Origin: Agrocybe praecox
Lineage: Eukaryota; Basidiomycota; Agaricomycetes; Agaricales; Agrocybaceae
DNA length: 64,000 bases
Reading direction: 5' to 3'
Assembly (NCBI GenBank): GCA_964017145.1
Contig: OZ024841.1
Coordinates: 3,286,001 to 3,350,000, forward strand
Shown here piece after piece: positions 56,601-64,000 of the stretch (positions are counted from its first letter, which is position 1; every line of letters begins with the position of its first letter). The notes under the pieces are model-generated. The model saw only the letters and a list, made by a program, of their open reading frames with translations. It ran no database searches and was not told the DNA's origin. The position numbers and the translations under genes are program-made.

Positions 56601-58110
56601 TAACGCGTTTTGATCCGAACCTTAACCCGACATGCCATCGCGTATGTTCGTCTTAATTTTGACATTTCTCTCCCACGAATGTTTTCCAACACTTTTCTGC
56701 AAGTTTCGTCCTTAGGAACGCTTGTCTTTCAATTGTAATGTAATGGGAGAGATTCTGAACGGGGGATTCATTTGAGAAAGGAAAGGAATTATCGGAACGT
56801 CAACAGTGGAATGGATCGTGTATAGCAATGGATGTACACAGTGGGTGGGTACGCGCGTATGGCTTTTTGGTACGCGTCGTCCTTCCCTCTTTGCACGCCG
56901 ATTTGTTACAAATGATATAGTTGGCAACCCATCCTCCATCTTTCCCTCTCCTTACCCCGTCTTTCCATCTCCGACGCACAAAATTTTGTCTCATGCGCCG
57001 GCTCCCTCTTACTGGTGTCCTCTCCCCTACCTACAGTAAACTATACCCTCGAATTACAGTGTCAGTCGACGTCTCTCGAGCTCTCGGTACCACCTCGGCG
57101 TAAGAAGCGCTATCGTACAACTCGAGCTGACTTACGGCGTACACGCAATGAGAGCACCTGCGTGAGTGAGTCTTGCTCATCGCTCGCTCTGACCATAATC
57201 GATAATCCTCAATTTTGCTGTTAGTCACTGGCACTCTCCTTTTTATTCCGTCTCTCCCTCGGAGCTCCATCGAAATCACCCGTTCTTTTCTCTCGCTCAT
57301 TCTCGGCCTCTCCAAACCTCCCGTACCACTGACGATCTGATAGCATGTACGATTGACTTCGATTAATGTGATGCCTTCGTTTTATCAGATACATTTTCTT
57401 TAGTTCTCCTCTCCTTCAAACTCGCGCCTGGGCCATTTGGCCTGTTCGCCTCTTTCTTTTTGTTCTGTATCACCCTTCCTCTTCCTACCTTTCCACCCTC
57501 ATCCCCACTCCGCGCCACTCGTTATCCATACCATCGTAGGTGGCCTGCCGTTGCATGCCACTCTATGCCTTCTTGCGTCTCGCGTCTTTTGGCTCCCTCC
57601 TCTTGCCCTCCGTCTCTCGAACTTTCAAATATAAGATCTCGGTGCGTGTTAACCCTCTCAAATTCCTTATTTGCGTTCTATTCGATTCCATACCTATCTT
57701 TCTGCGTTATTTTCGCTTTCCTCTCTTCTCCTTCTTCTTCCCATTTTCTTTTCTCGTCTATCCTCTGGGACCCCTCACTCTCTACCTTCACTCGTATCGT
57801 TCCCTTCTCGTTCCTTCCTTCTGTCCTGTCCTCTCCCTTCCCCTCATCCTCTCTTTCTCATCCTTTCTTCCGGTACCTCTTATGTTGACAACGACGACAC
57901 AGACTCCGGTACATATAAGTACAGATACTACGAAACAGGTCTTAGGCCTCATCATCGACATCATCACTCATTGGATTTAGTCTCGTACGTACGGACGCAC
58001 TGAAGGCACACAAATGTAAATATTAAAATAACAAAAATACGAAAAAAATGCCGCGTGTTCAGAGAAAAATGTTTGAAATCCGAACGAACGAGTGAATCAA
58101 AGATTGACGA
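56601..58110. repeat. Non-coding duplicated unit B, copy 3
   Basis: This is homologous to 6,560-8,040 and 18,625-19,730: the TTTTGATCCGAACC box at 56,610, the GGCTTTTTGGTACG box near 56,860, and the AATACGAAAAAAATG box near 58,035. No frame is conserved. Confidence 0.55.
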
Positions 58111-59185
58111 GCGGAACTTAGACGCGGAATTCCACGAGACGACGACTGATGAGGGATGTAAACCAAAGCTAAGAGGACGTTGGTTGGGAGGTGTAAGACA
58201 AACGAAGGGCAACGAGGAAATAATGACATAAGGAGAGAAGTGGGAATACTAAGAGGGAGATGCGTCAAGAGTTTACCGGAGAAGTGATTTATAGACTCGG
58301 AGATAGATCTAAGTGACGGGCGTTAAATTTTGTGAGGTTGGTGTCTGATAAATTATGATATATCGAACACCGAACATTGAACATTGTGTGAAGGTCAACA
58401 GAACGATGATTGTGAAATGACAGTATTTCGGGGAGCAAAAAGATAGGGTTAGCAACGTTCTGCGGAAGGGACACAAAACACAGAGGGGAGAAGAACCGAA
58501 TGAAACAGAATTAACGGCCACGGTATGGAGCGGAGAGAGAAGCAATTGATGGAAGGAGAAGGAAAACAAAGGAGAGCACGATAGGGGTTGGGAAAGTCGG
58601 TGGAGGGGCAGAATGGGACGGAGAGATAGGGCGATAAATATAGAAGATGTGTATGTGCACAACGACGGCAACAATGAGAGAGGTAAAGTAAAGTCAGAGA
58701 GGTGGGAAGAGAGAGAGTAAAATGAGAAAGAAGTCATCAAAGGAGAAAGAGAGACGAATGGGGAGAGGGAGTACGGAAGCGAAGAAAACAGGGGCGATCC
58801 GACGCAAAGAAATAACACGCACATAGCCGCATGGAAATGGATCTAGGACTTCACCAAATGGCTACGACGACGAATGGACGATGCAAAGACATCGGGAGTG
58901 AATGGTCCGACGGAAAGACACCGGTTTTGATCCGAACCCTAACCCGAAATGGCATCATATTCGAATTTCGACCATAAGCTTGACTTTTCCTTCCGTTTTC
59001 TCAACTATTTTCTTTGATCTGAATCCTACGCGTCAAGTTGCTGAATGCGCGAGTCATTGGACGAAATGTATGAAAGCATCGGAGGACGCGCATCAAAAGA
59101 AACGACACGACACATAACGAAGGCAAACGACGAAGATGGAGGATATTGATGGGGAGGACGGAGTAATATGGGAGTGAGACGGTGG
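58111..59185. other. Leader region of kinase relic 3, no gene seen
   Basis: Purine-rich leader matching 560-1,460, with GATCCGACGCAAAG (about 58,796 and 850) and the TTTTGATCCGAACC box near 58,930. No gene is visible. Confidence 0.5.
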
Positions 59186-59189
59186 CACA

Positions 59190-61810
59190 GAAAGTACACG
59201 TACAACGCCATGCCAATACCCCCGAAACAGCGCTCACCAGCGCCTCTAGGCTCATCCTATAGACGCCAACAGCAACGCGCCACCGTTGCTCTTTCTCCTA
59301 ACCAGCGCGATCACCAACAGAGCCAACCAGCGATCGCTCGAATCAGTCCGGCGGGAATCCGAACGCAGCAGCACTTGCCTTGGTACACATACCGAAAGCG
59401 TACGCGGACCCAGCTGCCCTGGCTTACGCAGCTGCTCATCCACGCCGAACCACTCCCAAATTTGGGCCGTATTTTAATTACTCCTGCAGATCCTGGGAGA
59501 GGGCGAGTTTGGGAAGGTCAAGCTTGTCTGCATAGTCAGTGTGAGAGGAGTTCGCGATGATGTTAATCAGGAGGGGTAACGTGGACAGTACCGTTAGGAT
59601 GAGTGAAAATGGGAGTGAAATCATGGTTTTAAAGGTGTGTTTCGTTACTCCTATCTTTTCTTTCCTCGCGGCCCTTGGGCCATCCTCTTTTGTTCAACGC
59701 TATCATTCCCATCCTTTATTTCGAATAAATATATTTTAATTTGCCTTATCCTTTCCATGTTATTTGGAACTCCATTTGCCTGTTTTTTGACACCTGCATT
59801 CGTGGAAGCGGCGCCGCGGCCTTCGTTGGCTTGGTGTTATGAAAACAGTCTTTTTTCTTTCTTTCTATTTTACACACTACTGCCATCGTGCTTTACAATT
59901 TATTTTACTGACTAATATCTGTTCTCGGTTCACAAGCGCTTAAACAACCTAATACCGTCCGACTATACGACGTCACACACCTCTGGAGGCGAACATTCGA
60001 CCATATCCTCGCGCACCGATATTTCCGCGAAAAAGATGTAGCCAAATCATTCTCCCCACTTACTTCGGGTGTCCGGTACATCCACGAAAAGAAAGTCGTA
60101 CATCACAGAGCGTAGAGCCATCGTTCAGGGGTGCCAGTGAGGACCAAGAGGTCTGCGTCGTCCAATGCCGTCCCGCCGATTATTACCACCGCCGTCGCTG
60201 GTCAAACCAGCACCACCACACCCACGCCCAATCGCAGTCGTTCGGCCCAACCTGAATACCTCTACGAAAGCTCGCCTTCGTCGCTCGTTGCTGAGGTCGT
60301 CAGCGACACATTCGTGTCGCTCCTCACTTCTCCGCCACCTTCTGTCGTTCCTAAGCTCGTTGGCAGTAAAACCCAGCCAGCTATAGCGGAGAAGAAGTTT
60401 GCGAGCCCTGTTACTCTGGGTCTAAGGGAAGACTATCTGTTCGCATTTAGCATCGGAGCTGCGGCGTCCACTTCCAATTCAAATGCTACTACTACTGCTA
60501 CTTCCACCGCGAACGCAAATTTCAACGCCCTCTCGCCACCCGCCCTGGTCAGAAACACGACAAGGAGAATGGGTGCCTGGCTTGCCTCCTGCACCAGCAC
60601 CAGTTCCACCAACAGCTTATCGTGCGCCTACGATTCCAATTGCATCACCCCCACCCCCAACCCCAGCACCAGCACCAGCACCAGCACCCGCGTCGATTGT
60701 TCCTGTCCACGTTCCAGCGATGACGGCTCCGGCTGTTCTTGTTACTCCAGCATCCGACATTTCCGCTGGGGTAGACTCGAACTTTGTTGATTGGTAAAGC
60801 CCAAGGAACGGGACGTAAAAATGGGAAATCCAGCATCGATAGGATCGGCCTTGGGAGGGTCTTTGGTAGCGAAAATGCTGGGGCCAGCGCGAAAGAGGGA
60901 AGTGGAAGTCCTAGCATCAGTGCTACGCCGAGGTGGCACCGCGTCTGGTGCATCGCAGGCTGATTATTCTGTGGATACGATGAATGATGGCGAGAAGAGG
61001 GAAAAGGAGAGGAAGAAGAAAGAGGAGAAGGAAGAGAAGAGGAGAAAGGGAACAAGTGGAAGGAGGAATACGCGTACGGTTATTGTTGAACTATCAGCAG
61101 GACCATTAGGAGGAGGTCGCAGAACGAGAAGGCGTCAATTGGCTCTGTATCCCGAGGGCAGCACTACCGCCGTACCAGCTACCGTCAAGAATGCCAACGC
61201 CAGTTTACAACCACCACCAATGCCCACGTCTATGCCATTCCCACCGGGTGCAACAGCAGCAGCTTGTTCGACTTCAATGAACTCGAAGGGGTCTGCGTCG
61301 CTATGAAACTCTGTTGCACTGTCAACCAACCTGGCGAGAAGGACGGATAAGAACCGCAGAGCCTCGTTGCTTCTCCTGTTCAGGTGGTGGTTACCACTCC
61401 AATTTCGAGCGTTTCGCTCCCTGCACCTAGGTCCCACACCTGTTCGCAGCGAGACGGCTGCTGCTGCTGTACCCACTATGGTTACCACACACTTTACATC
61501 TTCCGGTTCAGCAACAACGTTACTGTGGGCAGCAAGACCCGCGAACGTCACCGACAGACGTCGACGTCATCGAATAGGCTCGGTGCATTTTATGGGTTCA
61601 ATTCGCCGTACGCTCAGCTGCGTATCCATCACGGTGCAGTGGATCAAACGACAATCATTACGAAGCCACCACTGGGGGTTATGTCCCCCTGGACTGGGGT
61701 TGTTCCCTTTCACCACCGGCTCTGGCTCTGCCTTTGGTATGGTGGGACCGGCATATGGAGATCCATCGTAGGGTGCTGGAAATGATGTGCGATTCAGCGT
61801 CGAGCTGACG
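59190..61810 (+). pseudogene. Kin4-like protein kinase relic, copy 3
   Basis: This is the best-preserved relic. It keeps NAMPIPPKQRSPAPLGSSYR (about 59,206), the glycine loop LGEGEFGKVKL (about 59,495), a lysine-region remnant RRGNVDSTVRM in another frame, an intron-like stretch, then DHILAHRYFREKDVAKSF and VRYIHEKKVVHH (about 60,000-60,105), where the catalytic loop would start. The next homology is the tail SASSNAVPPIITTAVAGQTS (about 60,150), so the catalytic and activation loops are gone, as in copy 2. The PAPAPAPA-rich segment, GKSSIDR-type block and KEEKEEKRRKGTSGRRN block follow. LRIHHGAVDQTTIITKPP (about 61,617) is the start of the KA1-type domain, cut short. Frameshifts are frequent. 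Confidence 0.72.
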
Positions 61811-64000
61811 AGGTCGGATAGGCCGAACAATACGTATAACTTGGATATGGAAGGTTGAAGGGTCATTTGAAGAGTCATAAATTTTTGTATGACGCTTTGA
61901 GGCAGTACGTGTTCTTTGCCTATTTTTCTTCTTTTTTCTTCTTCGTTCTTTTCGGTCCACATTTGTTGCTGCTATCGAGAAAGAGTTCGTACATCAACAC
62001 CTGGCATGCTCTCAATTTCCTTTTCTCATGTTTTTACCTTTTTTCTGGGCCATCGAACATACAAACTGATTATTTTTTCGACAGGCGTGCGGAACTTTCG
62101 GCTGCTCGTGCCTGGATGGCGAACGAACAGAATATAGCAATCTTTACTCCGTTTATCGTCGTCGTCGTCACCTATGCATTTATGTCATTCATCCATTCAT
62201 CACCTATGCTTATGCCCATACCATGCCTACATACACCCACATACACATCCACAAACTCCTGCAGCGTCGAACATGCATACACACTCACCCTCAGCAATCT
62301 CTATACCTACCCCACCTTTGTAACGAACACATAGACTTGCGTGTGCTGCTACGTCATATTCTATTCTAATTCATTCGTAATTTCGGACTGTCGCATTCCT
62401 TGGGTATTCAACGATGCTGCCTCGAGGATTAGATCGAACTGCTGGCTTGGAATTTGAATGGGGATCGGCGAAGAAGATCTAGCACGTCCTGGTCGGAAAA
62501 CGAGGATGGATGAATATAAGGTCGTTGGAGCTAGGAGGGGTGATTTGGGGCGGTGGGTGGGTGGTGATTGCAGTCGTACGTGTTTGGGAAGAGGGGCGAT
62601 GTTTTTTTTCTTTTCAAATTGCTTTCTGCGACACGCTTGGTCTCGTTACCTTTCGAATTCAGAGGCTATATTTTTGTTTTCCTATGTCTGTATTTCTCTT
62701 TTTTTATGTTTCGTTTCTCTTTTATTTTTCCGTCCCTTCGTTCCTCTGATAGCTTCCTTGTGAACCTTGCTGTCCGTTTTCGCTTTTTTTTCTTCCTTTT
62801 TCCCCAACAAAAATTATTGTGTCTGTACTGTAGAGTAGTTCGGACTCTTCTTTTTTCCTTCCTTCTTCTCCTCATGACATCTACCACATATCTGGGCGAT
62901 AGCTTTCGTTTTCTGTTTTATTCCCTTAGTATTTCTAACTTTCTTTCCGTCATCGGCCTAGGTCAAGCAATTCCGCATCCATTCTCCATTATCATCGACA
63001 TCATTGCGACACAATTCTTTCTGCGTACAATATACTTACTACTTTTTTTCTCCTGCTCTTTCATTTTTCGTACCCTAATAATTATCTGGTTCTGTTTCTT
63101 TTCTCGTCTCAAATTTCGTGCCACTTCCAAGTTCCAACATCCTGTCCCATGTTATCCACCACCTACGCCTCTCCGTCGTCGTCCCTAACTCATTCTATTA
63201 ATCAAACAACAGCCCAAGCAACGAATGCAAATCCGCGCCTGCGAGGTATTTGGAACCGAAGGGAGGGCTGAGAGACTGAAAAAGAAGGAAGACTGACTAA
63301 TGAAGCTCAGGGCAACATAGACATTTAACAAATATTTGTCAAGCAATTAATGAATTAATGGCGTGTGGGAGCAGGTACGGTTTGAGGCTCATGCGAATGC
63401 ACATTCACGAGGCTCCGAGAGAAGGGAGTAAAGAAAGAAAATGCACAGGAGAAAAAAGGCAAGCGGACAAACACTCAAGCGAGGAGGGTAATTAGACGTG
63501 TGATAGTGCTAAAATGAATGGGGTGTTCAGTGGGGTGGAAGGAACGAGGGAAGCGAGTAATCGACTTGAGTGGAAAAATAACGTGTACAATGAGAGAGGT
63601 ACTCGGAGAGAGCGAAGAAATGGACACTGCGCGAAAAGAAGTCGGACGATCACGAAGAGGGAGAGTGAATGAATTGGAAAGGAAGGGAAAAAGCGACAAC
63701 ACAGTAACATAGAGGAGACTCAAACAGATGGAATCAGAGGGGAGGCATATAGGAAGAGGGAAACAGACTGAACAAAAGCGGGAGCGACGGAGCGGGGATG
63801 GAAGAATGAAGCTAAGAGGCATTAGCCCAGAAGACGCAAAGGAGAGGGAATCATTGGTGGAAAATTGTACATTGGCAAACGGGTATACATCAAACGATAT
63901 GCCAGTTGGACCACAGATTGCACGTATCGATCATCTTGATGAAAGGCAAATGAAAGGTATATAGTTGGTGTGTGCATTGGGAAGAGGACACGACGATGGG
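61811..64000. other. 3' flank of kinase relic 3 and further repeat sequence
   Basis: Up to about 63,100 this matches the flanks of relics 1 and 2, with pyrimidine runs and the CAAAAATTATTGTGTCTGTA block near 62,805. Beyond that the sequence is purine-rich like other leaders. I see no gene to the end of the window. Confidence 0.5.

Noticed and set aside
62568..63188. 206-codon Phe/Leu-rich plus-strand frame
   Set aside because: It lies in pyrimidine-rich 3' flank of a kinase relic, and the frame is broken in the other copies.
1..64000. tRNA, rRNA or CRISPR features
   Set aside because: I looked for tRNA-like cloverleaf and CCA-adjacent patterns and for evenly spaced repeats with unique spacers. 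The primer-binding site is only the complement of a tRNA end, and the 60-bp subterminal repeats lack unique spacers.

Overview
The window looks like nuclear DNA of a mushroom-forming basidiomycete (Agaricomycetes). The evidence is the short introns (mostly 47-75 nt, GT-AG), NACHT-type STAND NTPase genes, a CxC2/KDZ-type transposase, a large Ty3/gypsy LTR retrotransposon, and repeated relics of a fungal Kin4-like protein kinase gene. The assignment rests on gene families and intron structure; no species can be named.

Layout. The outer parts (1-19,820 and 51,771-64,000) are an old segmental-duplication array. Three relics of one kinase gene lie at about 1.47-4.3, 13.7-15.8 and 59.2-61.8 kb. Three copies of a non-coding unit lie at about 6.0-8.2, 17.5-19.8 and 56.6-58.1 kb, and two paralogous NACHT genes at 8.3-10.9 and 52.0-54.6 kb. 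All kinase relics lack the catalytic core, the second NACHT copy has a stop codon, and the rest of these arms shows only low-complexity, strand-biased purine/pyrimidine DNA with no convincing gene.

The centre, 19,821-51,770, is one nested mobile element. Its outer shell is a DNA transposon with 833-bp terminal inverted repeats, subterminal repeats and four genes: a 504-aa protein of unknown function, a KDZ transposase, an unknown gene with two nonsense codons, and a 737-aa Zn2Cys6-like coiled-coil protein. A 16.7-kb LTR retrotransposon (29,515-46,237, 1,750-bp LTRs) sits inside that last gene, flanked by a 4-bp target duplication (ACGG), and splits its open reading frame exactly. The retrotransposon carries a 723-bp inverted-repeat element, and the right terminal inverted repeat of the shell is split by a separate 1.72-kb insertion. 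Without the insertions the shell would be about 13.5 kb.

The retrotransposon is the most interesting object. Gag, protease and RT/RNase H/integrase lie in three frames, each joined by a plausible -1 slippery heptamer placed just before the stop codon (AAATTTT and CCCTTTT). Downstream of pol, antisense, are three intron-containing genes whose models keep frame. A short near-palindrome, TTCC(T/G)AGGAA, recurs through the LTRs, gag-pol and the antisense genes. The DNA transposon has its own signature, a very high density of CGCGTC/GACGCG. The one LTR difference I found and the near-identical terminal inverted repeats point to recent activity.
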